DNA from: Pseudomonadota bacterium
GTDB lineage: Bacteria; Pseudomonadota; Alphaproteobacteria; UBA8366
NCBI GenBank assembly: GCA_036339585.1
Contig: JAYZAS010000001.1
Span: 62,001 to 126,000, forward strand
Reading direction: 5' to 3'
Length of the DNA stretch: 64,000 nt
Shown here: in pieces, positions 37,489 through 46,904 of the stretch
Numbering within the stretch: position 1 is the first letter of the stretch
Layout of the letters: every line of letters starts with the position of its first letter
Program-made: the position numbers and the translations under genes
The notes under the pieces: generated by a model
What the model was told of the DNA's origin: nothing
Seen by the model: only the letters and a program-made list of their open reading frames with translations
Database searches by the model: none

Positions 37489-37989
37489 ATGAGAAATCTG
37501 ACCGTAACACTCTGTCTGATACTATGCGCCTGTTTCTTTGTGACCAGTGCGGTTGCAGACTTTGCACCTGCAGAGGAAATCGCGATGATTTGCACCCTCG
37601 ACAATGACGGTAAGACACACACACGAATTCACAAATATTCAAATCCTCGGTTTTTGAAGAAATGGAGGACGAGACAGATTTATCAAAGGTTAGATGGAAA
37701 GTGGGAGCAGTGGTGCAGACCTGATGAAGTCTACTACAAACCTTGTGAACTAATAGTCTCAGATAAGGGTGCGGTAGGAACCTTTTATTTTAAGGATACC
37801 TTGACAAAATCGTACAAAAGAAGACCCGCCGGGTCTAGATTTGTAAAGGTCGCCATAATTACACTTGATTTTGAATTTCTCAAAAGACGAGTAGGTATTC
37901 ATTATGAAACACTGTCTGGTCGTAGAATCTGGAGAGACGATGAGTCCTTGCAAAGATGGTCCTGCAAACTGCGCTCAAAAGAAGAGTAG
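37489..37989 (+). CDS. Secreted protein of unknown function
   Basis: 166 aa with signal peptide (MRNLTVTLCLILCACFF, cleavage after AVA). Four Cys residues (near 33, 74, 84 and 159) could form two disulfides in the periplasm. The C-terminal half is basic and Tyr-rich, ending with a DDESLQRWSCKL segment typical of small exported proteins in marine alphaproteobacteria that lack a name. Start at 37489 because the signal peptide begins there. Confidence 0.6.
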   Translation: MRNLTVTLCLILCACFFVTSAVADFAPAEEIAMICTLDNDGKTHTRIHKYSNPRFLKKWRTRQIYQRLDGKWEQWCRPDEVYYKPCELIVSDKGAVGTFYFKDTLTKSYKRRPAGSRFVKVAIITLDFEFLKRRVGIHYETLSGRRIWRDDESLQRWSCKLRSKEE

Positions 37990-38054
37990 TATAAATCATC
38001 AAGTAGAGCTTATAGTTCACAATCAGGACGATGTGTTATTTCACCGGTAGAGAA

Positions 38055-38079
38055 AACTGGGGATGCTATTTCACCAGTT
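38055..38079 (-). terminator. Possible terminator downstream of glmS
   Basis: On the minus strand AACTGG (38079-38074) pairs with CCAGTT (38060-38055), followed by a short T-run, 5 nt after the glmS stop. Confidence 0.35.
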
Positions 38080-38083
38080 AAAA

Positions 38084-39916
38084 CTACTCCACCGTGACAC
38101 TTTTGGCCAAATTACGTGGCTGATCAACATCAGTGCCTTTAAGGATAGCTGTGTGATAGGCGAGAAGTTGCACTGGGATAGAATACAGAATTGGCGCAAC
38201 GAAGGGATCGACCGTTGGTAAAATAATTGTTGCGTAAGGAGAGGCATGCCCTTGCAAGCGAGAGGCACCCTCTTTGTCAGAAATAAGTATTACTTTACCA
38301 CCTCGCGCAATAACCTCCTGCATATTCGATGCTGTTTTTTCAAATAAAAGATCATTCCCTGGCGCTATAACTATAACTGGAACATCTTCATCAATAAGAG
38401 CTATCGGCCCATGCTTCATTTCTCCGGCGGCATACCCTTCGGCATGAATATAGGAAATTTCCTTCAATTTAAGAGCACCCTCAAGAGCGATCGCATATGA
38501 CGTGCCCCTACCCAAATAAAGAACATCATGCGCGTCAACTAGTGTCTCGGCTATTTCAGCGATTGTTTCATCGTTTTTTAGTACCTCAGCCACCCGGCCC
38601 GGCACTTCAGAAAGTGCAAGTGACAGCTCAGCTTCATCTGTTTTATTCAATGTGCCACGAGCTCGACCACAACCAATGGCAAGGCAAGCAATTACTGTTA
38701 ATTGCGTAGTGAAAGCTTTTGTAGAAGCCACTCCAATCTCAGGTCCGGCTAGGGTTCTTAATGCCGCATCTGATGCACGCGCGATGGAACTTTCATCAAC
38801 ATTGATAATCGATACAATTTTTTGTTTTTGCTGCGCCGCATATTGAAGCGCTGACAGGGTATCCATTGTCTCGCCTGATTGGCTTATAAATAAAGACAAG
38901 CCGTCGTTTTCCATTGGAACTTCGCGATACCTGAACTCAGAAGCTACATCAAGTTCAACGGGCAAACGTCCCAGTCGTTCAATCCAATACTTGCCTACTA
39001 GGCCGGCATAATACGCAGTACCACATGCGCTTATCGAAATACGTGAGATATTTTTAAAATCTATAGGCATTGGAGGTAGTGTAATAGTTCGAGTTACCGG
39101 ATTGAGCATTGTATTAAGCGTTTCTCCAATAACGGTCGGCTGTTCATAAATTTCTTTCAACATAAAGTGTCTGAAATCTCCTTTACCGATCATGGCACCG
39201 GACATCGCAGTCTGAACTACTGGGCGCAGAATTGGATTGTCATTGTTATCGAATATCTCAGGTCCATCACGCCTGATTACAGCCCAGTCACCATCTTCCA
39301 AGTAGCAGAGTTTCTGGGTTAACGGGGCTAAAGCTAGGGCGTCGGAGCCGATATACATCTCGCCATCGCCAAAACCAATAGCCAGGGGACTACCAAGTCG
39401 TGCTCCGATCATTAGATCTTGCTCACCTGCGAATATCAGTACTATAGCAAAAGCACCTTCAAGCCGGGGCAGGCTCAGCGCTACCGCCTCTTTAGGATTG
39501 GCACCCTTATTGAGATAATGGCTAACTAAATGAACAATTACCTCAGTATCAGTGTCAGTTACAAATTGACTACCGTGTTCAGTGAGTTCTTCACGTAACT
39601 TTTGGAAATTCTCTATGATTCCATTGTGCACTACTGCAACTCTAGAAGTTGCATGAGGGTGCGCATTCGTCTCAGACGGCACACCATGCGTGGCCCACCG
39701 CGTATGACCGATACCAATATTTCCCTTTACTGGGAAAGCATCTAATCGAGATTCCAGATTACTAATTTTACCCTCTGACCGACGCCTTTCAATAGATCCG
39801 TCGCGAAGTGTAGCAATCCCCGCAGAATCGTAACCGCGATATTCCAAACGCCTCAGTCCCTCCATAAGCAGTGGCGCTACCGGCTGATTTCCTATGATGC
39901 CGACAATCCCGCACAT
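38084..39916 (-). CDS. glmS: Glutamine-fructose-6-phosphate aminotransferase (isomerizing)
   Basis: 610 aa, standard length. Makes glucosamine 6-phosphate for peptidoglycan and LPS. Nucleophile Cys2 (MCGIVGIIG) starts the glutaminase domain; two SIS isomerase domains follow, with SQSGETMDTL and STKAFTTQ motifs, and the family ending DQPRNLAKSVTVE. It lies 2 nt downstream of glmU, so the two form an operon. No glmS ribozyme-like region is expected in this lineage and none is seen. Confidence 0.97.
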   Translation of the reverse strand: MCGIVGIIGNQPVAPLLMEGLRRLEYRGYDSAGIATLRDGSIERRRSEGKISNLESRLDAFPVKGNIGIGHTRWATHGVPSETNAHPHATSRVAVVHNGIIENFQKLREELTEHGSQFVTDTDTEVIVHLVSHYLNKGANPKEAVALSLPRLEGAFAIVLIFAGEQDLMIGARLGSPLAIGFGDGEMYIGSDALALAPLTQKLCYLEDGDWAVIRRDGPEIFDNNDNPILRPVVQTAMSGAMIGKGDFRHFMLKEIYEQPTVIGETLNTMLNPVTRTITLPPMPIDFKNISRISISACGTAYYAGLVGKYWIERLGRLPVELDVASEFRYREVPMENDGLSLFISQSGETMDTLSALQYAAQQKQKIVSIINVDESSIARASDAALRTLAGPEIGVASTKAFTTQLTVIACLAIGCGRARGTLNKTDEAELSLALSEVPGRVAEVLKNDETIAEIAETLVDAHDVLYLGRGTSYAIALEGALKLKEISYIHAEGYAAGEMKHGPIALIDEDVPVIVIAPGNDLLFEKTASNMQEVIARGGKVILISDKEGASRLQGHASPYATIILPTVDPFVAPILYSIPVQLLAYHTAILKGTDVDQPRNLAKSVTVE

Positions 39917-39918
39917 AA

Positions 39919-41289
39919 TTAATCTTCGCTCTTTTTTTTATGTTTTGTGGATGTCTTCTGAGTTTCTAACTTCGTGCGTAGCGCCTGAGCTCGCCCTGGA
40001 AGATTGATTTGCTTAGCACGAGAGAGCGCTAGGGCATCCTTGGGCACATCGGCCTCTATTGCACTTCCTGCTCCCACCACAGCCCCATCCCCAATATTAA
40101 TAGGCGCAACCAAAGCGGTATTGGATCCAATAAACGCACCCTTTCCTATAATACTTCGATTTTTATTAAAACCGTCGTAATTACAGGTGATTGTTCCGGC
40201 GCCTATGTTAGTTTTTTCACCTACATCAGCGTCACCGATGTATGAGAGATGGGCCGCCTTAGAGCCTTTATCGAGTATCGAATTTTTTATTTCAACAAAG
40301 TTTCCAACCATTGATCCCTTTTTCAGCACCGCTCCAGGCCTTAAACGCACAAAAGGTCCTACCGTTACATCTTCCTCGATGCACACCCCTTCAAGATGGC
40401 TAAAAGCACGAACCTCCACATTATCAGCAATAGTCACACCCGGTCCGAAGACTACATTGGGGCCAATCACCACATCTTTTCCAATATCGGTATCACTACT
40501 GAACCAAACGGAGCTAGGGTCGCAAAGCGTTACACCCTCCTGCATGGCACGAATGCGGCGAGCCGTCTGCCATGTTTGCTCCGCTTCCGCTAGAGCTACA
40601 CGGTCATCGACACCCATCAGTTCCTCTGCTGAAGCCTCTACGACGCCACACTCCATACCGCGTGAGCGCGCTAATGCCACGATATCGGTGAGATAATATT
40701 CACCCTTTGTATTATCATTGCCAACTTCAGCCAAAAGACCACCTAAGTGTGAGGCATCAACTGCCATAACCCCGGAGTTACACAATCTAATTTCTAGTTC
40801 AGCCGCGGTCGCTTCATTGGCTTCGATAATTGCTTCCAGGCAACCCTCTTTGTTGAGCTTTAATCGACCATAGCTGGCGGGATGGTCTGGCCTAAACCCT
40901 AGTACCACAAGGGTTGCCCCGGAAGAACGTGCTTGCAGCATCTTGCGTAGTGTTTCAGAACGAATAAACGGCGTATCGCCGTAAAGTATGAGGACTGTCT
41001 CGGCCGCAGTGTCAACAATCATTGGCATAGCAGTCTTTACAGCATCCGCCGTGCCGAGGCGCTCCTCTTGCAAAACAGTCTTATGGGGTTTCACAAATCT
41101 TGAAACCTCGCTCATTCCAGGGCCAACAATAACAAAAGTTTTGCTTGGATTGAGTTCCGCCGTTGCCGCCAAAACGTGGCCAATCATGGGTTGATTAGCA
41201 ACAGTGTGCATCACCTTGGGTAATTTTGACACCATCCGAGTGCCCTTGCCTGCTGCTAAAATAATAGCGATAGTTTTGTGTTCAGCCAT
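39919..41289 (-). CDS. glmU: Bifunctional GlcNAc-1-phosphate uridyltransferase / GlcN-1-phosphate acetyltransferase
   Basis: 456 aa. N-terminal nucleotidyltransferase with LAAGKGTRM near residue 12; C-terminal left-handed beta helix with hexapeptide repeats (VVIGPNVVFGPGV, NIGAGTITCNYDG). Both catalytic halves look intact, so it should supply UDP-GlcNAc. First gene of the glmU-glmS unit; promoter would lie in the 296-bp AT-rich space before 41586. Confidence 0.97.
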   Translation of the reverse strand: MAEHKTIAIILAAGKGTRMVSKLPKVMHTVANQPMIGHVLAATAELNPSKTFVIVGPGMSEVSRFVKPHKTVLQEERLGTADAVKTAMPMIVDTAAETVLILYGDTPFIRSETLRKMLQARSSGATLVVLGFRPDHPASYGRLKLNKEGCLEAIIEANEATAAELEIRLCNSGVMAVDASHLGGLLAEVGNDNTKGEYYLTDIVALARSRGMECGVVEASAEELMGVDDRVALAEAEQTWQTARRIRAMQEGVTLCDPSSVWFSSDTDIGKDVVIGPNVVFGPGVTIADNVEVRAFSHLEGVCIEEDVTVGPFVRLRPGAVLKKGSMVGNFVEIKNSILDKGSKAAHLSYIGDADVGEKTNIGAGTITCNYDGFNKNRSIIGKGAFIGSNTALVAPINIGDGAVVGAGSAIEADVPKDALALSRAKQINLPGRAQALRTKLETQKTSTKHKKKSED

Positions 41290-41585
41290 AAGAAACCAAA
41301 GAAAATATATGCTTTGAAACTACCATGAATCTGCCATAGCTCTAATTTTGCGCCAAGTCACAATTTATTTCTCTGTTTTTCAGCCAGAATTGAATAAATA
41401 AGTTAATAATTGGCACAGTGATCATGACCCAGACTATTATCCTAAAACTTCGCTATTTGTTTGAATTGTTGCTCAGAGGAAATGCTGATATCATTGTGAT
41501 TTTTTCAGAAACTCAGAATTTCGGAATAAAATATCGAAAAACTAGAACTACCCATTGAAATAATTTTACAATCAGCGGTCTTCAA

Positions 41586-43145
41586 ATGATTACACCTATT
41601 CCCTTCGACCTTACTCAAAAGGAGGCAATAACGGCGGGGTGGAGAGGCGCATTTCGCTGGCCGCTCTCGCCAACGAAGCTTTACGATATACATGCAGAGC
41701 TTTATCGAAGCATGATACTTTATGCGAATAGTTTGAAGCCCGACTCACGTGACGTCCTTCTATTGGGAAGACCAAGTGAACTTGGGGCGCTGGTCGAGGC
41801 AGCACATTTAGTTCAGGCAGAGGGAGAAAACCGTTATTTATTTGGCCCTGAAGAGCTTGAACTTTTAAGAGGTGAAAAAACACAACAAAGCACCCCGGGT
41901 GCTGGCCATCATGGTAAAATCAGTGGGTTCCACTATCGTAGGGCACGTCAGATTGTTCGAACCATGACTTGGAGCACCTATAGAACTTTAATTCCCAATC
42001 TTTTTAACCCTAAGGCAATAGCGCTCAGCCACAACAGCTTGCTCCGAGACTATGCCAAAAAGAGTGGCTCCCACGTGAAATACCGACATGGCGCTGTCTT
42101 TTTCCAAGCACTCATGGACCGGGCACCAACAACCACATTGGATGAAAAAGTCATACCGTTTGTTGACGATATTTTGGCTAACGTCATTCAGTTTACCAAT
42201 CTCGATAAAGTTTATACAGCGAGGCTAAAACGCGTAATTAAACCTTTTTTGGTTGATAGCATCAGCCGAGCTTCAATTACTTTGAGAAAACTACAAAACG
42301 TAACTGACCTTCCTTCTTCGATTTGGACAGGAACTGGGGCTGCGTATCCGGGCCGCGCTCTGGGACTTGAAGTGCTCAGACGCGGCGGCGAAGTCTGGAG
42401 ATTCGATCACGGTGGGACAACGGCACTTTCGCAAGCTTATATGCAATTCTCTTTCAACGAACTAGCTGCCTCGAGCCACTACATAATGCCCACTCAAATG
42501 AGTGCGATGTCTGAAATGATTAATAATGCAGTTACACTGACGCAGAACATACGTAAGGTCGAGGTGCGTGGTCATGATGGTGACCCCGGACTTGATGTGG
42601 GTAATGCTGCCTTTCGCCGCAGTAAACCAGCACGCCGGCGCGTCCTTTATGTATCAACAGCATTTTATGGATTCTATCAGACCTCAACACCTATATTGCC
42701 GGGTGTTCCCTATTTGGAGTGGCAACTTCGATTGGTGGAAGCATTGAAAATTCTCCCAGTTACCCTCACATGCAAACCTCACCCAGAAGGCCTCCTGCGT
42801 GGAAAAATTCCGCCTATCGAACGTTTAGCAAATGTCTCTAATATCAGTTTCGAGCAAGCACTGAATGACAATGACGTTTTAATAATGGACATCCCGGCAT
42901 CAACAACTTTTTCAATAGCCCTCACAACTGACCGGCCAATTGTTTTTTTTAATTTTGGTCTTTTGCGCTTTAATATGAACATCCAGAAAGAATTAACCAA
43001 GCGATGTCGCATTCTTACTCCTACATACAACGAGCGAAACCAGCCTTTGATTAATCAATCCCTTCTGGAAGATGCCGTGTGCGGTGGCGAAGATACCGCC
43101 GACCCAAGTTTCTTTCGCAAGCTTTTACTAGGGTCCTCATACTAA
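41586..43145 (+). CDS. Probable GT-B-fold surface polysaccharide protein
   Basis: 519 aa, not firmly recognised. The C-terminal third has LTCKPHPEG (about 396-404) followed by NDNDVLIMDIPASTTFSIAL (about 432-451), the arrangement seen in GT-B transferases of the CDP-glycerol transferase and capsule synthesis type, where the pocket binds the nucleotide. The N-terminal half (LLLGRPSELGALVEAAHL and a charged helical region) has no match I know. No membrane segment or signal is visible. Stand-alone between glmU and gph. Confidence 0.55.
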   Translation: MITPIPFDLTQKEAITAGWRGAFRWPLSPTKLYDIHAELYRSMILYANSLKPDSRDVLLLGRPSELGALVEAAHLVQAEGENRYLFGPEELELLRGEKTQQSTPGAGHHGKISGFHYRRARQIVRTMTWSTYRTLIPNLFNPKAIALSHNSLLRDYAKKSGSHVKYRHGAVFFQALMDRAPTTTLDEKVIPFVDDILANVIQFTNLDKVYTARLKRVIKPFLVDSISRASITLRKLQNVTDLPSSIWTGTGAAYPGRALGLEVLRRGGEVWRFDHGGTTALSQAYMQFSFNELAASSHYIMPTQMSAMSEMINNAVTLTQNIRKVEVRGHDGDPGLDVGNAAFRRSKPARRRVLYVSTAFYGFYQTSTPILPGVPYLEWQLRLVEALKILPVTLTCKPHPEGLLRGKIPPIERLANVSNISFEQALNDNDVLIMDIPASTTFSIALTTDRPIVFFNFGLLRFNMNIQKELTKRCRILTPTYNERNQPLINQSLLEDAVCGGEDTADPSFFRKLLLGSSY

Positions 43146-43209
43146 AATCTCTTGGACGGGTCATATCTACAATCTAAGATACGACAGATATGGGAGATAG
43201 GAAGAATAT

Positions 43210-43881
43210 ATGGTGAAATCATTCCCTTTTGTGGTTTTCGATTTTGATGGAACATTAGTTGAAAGCGCCATCGGTATGACCACTTGTATAAATCAGATGT
43301 TAGGCGAGTTAGATCGGCCAGCATTGGAGGTAAATGAAGTTGAGGCCATGGTGGGGGAAGGGATAAACGTTACGATTGAAAAAGCTATGAGGAAAACGGG
43401 CACTGTCCCCCAAGATCTAAGTAAATACGTGGATCGCTTTAAGACACTTTATTATCAACAACCTGTAAAAGAAACGCCTCTGTATCCAAACGCTTTGTCC
43501 ACTCTAGAAAAACTTACATCTAATGGGCACGTCGTAGCCCTGTGCACCAACAAAGCTTACGACGCGACTGTGCGGCTCTGTAAGGGGCTCAACATCGCAC
43601 ACTTTTTTACAGCTATCGCCGGCGGGGACAGTTATTCGGTACGCAAACCTAATCCGGAGCACCTATTACGAGTACTTAATGAGATTGGAGGCACGACAGA
43701 CCGAGCAGTTATGATAGGCGACAGCATTAATGATATTGCATGTGCAAATGCAGCCCAAGTTTGTTCAATTGCTGTAACCTACGGGTATACAAAAACTCCT
43801 CCGAATGAACTTGGGGCAACCTATTTGGTCGACGGGTTAGATGAAATTCCGGACGCGCTTGTCAACTTGGCTAGTCAATAA
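43210..43881 (+). CDS. gph: Phosphoglycolate phosphatase, HAD superfamily
   Basis: 223 aa. VFDFDGTLVES (motif I nucleophile Asp), LCTNKAYDAT (motif II), RKPNPEHLL (motif III Lys) and MIGDSINDIACANAA (motif IV) are intact; the small helical cap between motifs I and II matches Gph. Removes phosphate from 2-phosphoglycolate made during DNA repair. A broader HAD phosphatase role cannot be excluded. Confidence 0.88.
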   Translation: MVKSFPFVVFDFDGTLVESAIGMTTCINQMLGELDRPALEVNEVEAMVGEGINVTIEKAMRKTGTVPQDLSKYVDRFKTLYYQQPVKETPLYPNALSTLEKLTSNGHVVALCTNKAYDATVRLCKGLNIAHFFTAIAGGDSYSVRKPNPEHLLRVLNEIGGTTDRAVMIGDSINDIACANAAQVCSIAVTYGYTKTPPNELGATYLVDGLDEIPDALVNLASQ

Positions 43882-43885
43882 CCAA

Positions 43886-44680
43886 TTAATCTAATGTCCT
43901 TATTATCGAGCCCGTCTTAAAAGCAGTTAGGTATATGCGTATTACACCAAATCGATAATTAGCTTCAAACTTCACTGGTACCATTGGCAATTCTTTCGCC
44001 AGCCTGCCCAACCAGATCCGTGGCGGCCCCTTTGTTTCCGTAATAATTTCACTTTCTTTCCAAAAGCCGGCGATCCGCTTAATGGACATTGCACAGCTTC
44101 GCGTGATTTCACCAAGTATAGTTGGTGCCTTTTTTTCAAGCCCTTTTCCTATTGCCTCACTGAAACTAAGATCGTAACGCCTGCGTCCATCAAAAACCCG
44201 GATTTTACCGGGGCATCGTTTTGCACGATCCATTTTAATCATTAACTTCACAGCCATTGACAATGGATCAATTGTCTCTGACGTAAGCCCGGTTTGTACT
44301 GAGGTGTTCTCCACCATGGTTGATGGTGGTGTTATCTTTTTTATCTCCGGATACAAATTACCAAATAGAAGTTCCACATCGCGCTCACGATGATTCCATT
44401 TTGCCTTCATTTGGAAGTTTTTGGGATCTATTTCACCATTAATAATCATGCCAACAGAAACTGATTCATTTCTCCATGGAAAGAACCATGCCCCAAAACC
44501 CTCGGTCGTGCTTGTAGTTTTAACCTCGTATGAGACGGCAGAGAGGTTGAGTTCGACAACACCTGATATTACAAAAAGAGGGCCCAAAAAGCCTTCATAC
44601 GACAGTTGAATTCTATCGGCAAAGACGGGTCGCGAGAGAAATATAAACACTCCCACCAGCAACCAATTGGACCGCTGCAT
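43886..44680 (-). CDS. DUF3108 domain protein 1
   Basis: 264 aa with signal peptide (cleavage after VFA, residue 21). IQLSYEGFLGPLFVISG and STTEGFGAWFFPW match DUF3108, followed by a DGRRRYDLSF turn. A periplasmic or outer-membrane-facing beta-rich protein of unknown role. It converges with gph (4-nt gap) and is followed upstream by a paralogue. Confidence 0.85.
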   Translation of the reverse strand: MQRSNWLLVGVFIFLSRPVFADRIQLSYEGFLGPLFVISGVVELNLSAVSYEVKTTSTTEGFGAWFFPWRNESVSVGMIINGEIDPKNFQMKAKWNHRERDVELLFGNLYPEIKKITPPSTMVENTSVQTGLTSETIDPLSMAVKLMIKMDRAKRCPGKIRVFDGRRRYDLSFSEAIGKGLEKKAPTILGEITRSCAMSIKRIAGFWKESEIITETKGPPRIWLGRLAKELPMVPVKFEANYRFGVIRIYLTAFKTGSIIRTLD

Positions 44681-44705
44681 GACGACCTCGAAGTTATTTG
44701 TACTT

Positions 44706-45533
44706 TTAATCTTTTTCTAACTCAATCAATTCGCCACCTTTTTCAGCTCTTGTGAGATAAATGCGGAAAACACCAAAACTAGACCTGGCCTCAAATTTAA
44801 CGGGGACCGGTAATCCGTTTTCAAAAGGACGTGCCACCCAGAGTATTGGCGATAGGAGAGGCTTGCCAGTTGATGATTTCTTTTTATAAAAACCACCCAA
44901 TCGCTCTATCTCAAGGGCACAGCTTTGCGCATCTCCGGTAAAAACTGAAGAAGAAGTAGCTTGTAATTCTGAAGTGATGCCGGGTGTTAGTACCATGTTG
45001 TAACGTCGTCTACCGTCAAATACTTTATGCGCGCCCACGCACAATTGCTCTTTAGAGACCCTCGTGAGAATCCGTAACGTCATGGTTAACGGATCTATGG
45101 TTTGAGGCCACATTTCTGATGGTACGGCAAGGCGATGTATCCCGTCTGGCGCTGGCACGAGCTCCTTAAGTACCGGCTGACCTTTAATGTATCGAAGTTT
45201 CACCCGATGGGGCTGGTCGTCAACGTAAGAGTTTACCGAATGATAAAGGGGAATTAATCGGCCATTGCGTACTTGCCCTTCCGTCATGCCCTTTGAATTC
45301 CAGGAAGAAAACCAAGCAGCAAACCCCTCCGTCTTACTTTGTGTTTCAATGCGATACCGGTCACCCTCCAAAGACAACGAAACACGAGCGGACATCACGT
45401 ACAAAGGACCGGCGTAAGCGTCGTAAGAAAGTTTGACCGAAGCAGCTCTAAGGTCATCTAATGTAAAAAATAATAAGGTGAATGCCAATATAGACGGCAG
45501 TTTTAATAGATTAACCTTTTGTGTAACGAACAT
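44706..45533 (-). CDS. DUF3108 domain protein 2
   Basis: 275 aa, paralogue of the neighbouring gene: VKLSYDAYAGPLYVMSA, SKTEGFAAWFSSW and DGRRRYNMVL correspond motif by motif. Signal peptide ends near LRA-A. The tandem pair is 25 nt apart and probably one transcript. The family's role is unknown; frequent association with envelope genes is noted. Confidence 0.85.
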   Translation of the reverse strand: MFVTQKVNLLKLPSILAFTLLFFTLDDLRAASVKLSYDAYAGPLYVMSARVSLSLEGDRYRIETQSKTEGFAAWFSSWNSKGMTEGQVRNGRLIPLYHSVNSYVDDQPHRVKLRYIKGQPVLKELVPAPDGIHRLAVPSEMWPQTIDPLTMTLRILTRVSKEQLCVGAHKVFDGRRRYNMVLTPGITSELQATSSSVFTGDAQSCALEIERLGGFYKKKSSTGKPLLSPILWVARPFENGLPVPVKFEARSSFGVFRIYLTRAEKGGELIELEKD

Positions 45534-45707
45534 TATTTGAAAATACGTTTAAAAGCCTACAAATCAAGCTTCCGTATATGAAAAAATAATCACGACAAGA
45601 TGTATCCTGAAACATTTACAGGTTCCTTCGTTAAGAAGAAAATAACAAACCTTGACAGACAAAGGTGCCATTCTTACTAAGAATTGGCGAAAGTGCAATG
45701 GCATCCA

Positions 45708-45782
45708 GGGCGCGTAGCTCAGCGGGAGAGCACCGTCTTCACACGGCGGGGGTCGCTGGTTCGATCCCAGCCGCGCCCACCA
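45708..45782 (+). tRNA. tRNA-Val (anticodon CAC)
   Basis: Acceptor GGGCGCG (45708-45714) pairs with CGCGCCC (45772-45778). D arm GCTC...GAGC, anticodon stem CCGTC/GGCGG with loop TTCACAC (anticodon CAC, one U-G pair in the stem) and T arm with TTCGATC are complete. CCA is encoded at the 3' end. Reads GUG codons. Confidence 0.95.
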
Positions 45783-45899
45783 ACTCAATAGAGTTAGCCC
45801 TAAGCAATGCATGCTTGGTACATATTTACTCGGTCATTGGAATAAAAATTGCTTCCCTGTCAAGTTTATACAAAGCTATGTGTGAGAGGCGAATTTAAA

Positions 45900-46904
45900 A
45901 TGCAAAATAATCTAGTAGTAACAGGCGGAGCTGGATACTGCGGGAGCCGCCTTGTTCCGCAGTTGCTAGATAAGGGATACAATATCACTGTATACGATGT
46001 AATGTATTTTGGATCGGATATTCTACCGACTGAGCATCCCAACCTGACAGTGATTGAAGGAGATATCCGCGACACACAAAAAATTGCTGCCGCCTTTTTG
46101 GACTGCGATACCGTTATTCATCTCGCCTGTATTTCTAACGACGCAAGCTTTGAACTCGATGAAGGTTTAAGTACCACGATCAATTTCGAGGCGTTTGAAC
46201 CAATGGTATTGGCAGCGAAAAATGCAGGCGTCCAGCGATTTATTTATGCCTCCTCAAGTTCTGTGTATGGCGTTTCCGACAAAAAACATGTAACTGAGGA
46301 TCACCCGTTAGTTCCTCTCACGCTTTACAATAAATATAAAGGAATGTGTGAACCGATTTTACACACTCACGCAGATGACCATTTCACCGGTGTCATCTTT
46401 CGTCCGGCAACAGTTTGCGGTTACGCACCAAGGCAACGGCTAGACCTATCTGTTAACATCTTAACTAATCACGCTATTACAAACGGAAAAATTCGCGTGT
46501 TCGGGGGAAGTCAACTTCGGCCTAACTTGCATATCCAAGATTACTGCGATCTTGTTTCACTACTGATTGAGGCGCCAAAAGATCGGGTACAAGGTGAAAT
46601 CTTCAATTGTGGCTACCAAAATATGAGCATCATGGAAATCGCACAATTGGTGAAAAACGTTGTGGAAGAAATGCTACCAGAGCGAAAACCAATTGAGATA
46701 ATAACTGAACCGACCGACGATATACGCAGTTATCATATAAATTCAGAAAAAATAAAAAAATCGCTTGGCTTTACTCCGAGGCATTCAATAGAAGATGCTA
46801 TTCGTGAATTAGTTCTCGTATTCCAAGAGGAAAAATTGCCGAATAGTATGACCGATGACAAATATTACAATGTCCGTACCCTAAAAAAGCGGCGTGTCTC
46901 ATGA
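45900..46904 (+). CDS. NAD-dependent nucleotide-sugar epimerase/dehydratase 1
   Basis: 334 aa extended SDR. VVTGGAGYCGSRLV binds NAD, ASSSSVYG and YNKYKGMCE supply the catalytic Ser and Tyr-x3-Lys. Similar proteins epimerise or dehydrate UDP- or GDP-sugars. Start at 45900 (GAGAGG upstream) gives the Rossmann strand at once; the longer frame from 45849 is disfavoured. Overlaps the next epimerase by 4 nt, opening a four-gene run to 49739 that looks like surface-sugar synthesis. Confidence 0.88.
   Translation: MQNNLVVTGGAGYCGSRLVPQLLDKGYNITVYDVMYFGSDILPTEHPNLTVIEGDIRDTQKIAAAFLDCDTVIHLACISNDASFELDEGLSTTINFEAFEPMVLAAKNAGVQRFIYASSSSVYGVSDKKHVTEDHPLVPLTLYNKYKGMCEPILHTHADDHFTGVIFRPATVCGYAPRQRLDLSVNILTNHAITNGKIRVFGGSQLRPNLHIQDYCDLVSLLIEAPKDRVQGEIFNCGYQNMSIMEIAQLVKNVVEEMLPERKPIEIITEPTDDIRSYHINSEKIKKSLGFTPRHSIEDAIRELVLVFQEEKLPNSMTDDKYYNVRTLKKRRVS

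Noticed and set aside
37341-37622. N-terminal extension of the DUF2784 frame up to 37622
   Set aside because: It overlaps the opposite-strand secreted protein at 37489-37989 and does not belong to the family; ATG 37340 fits better.
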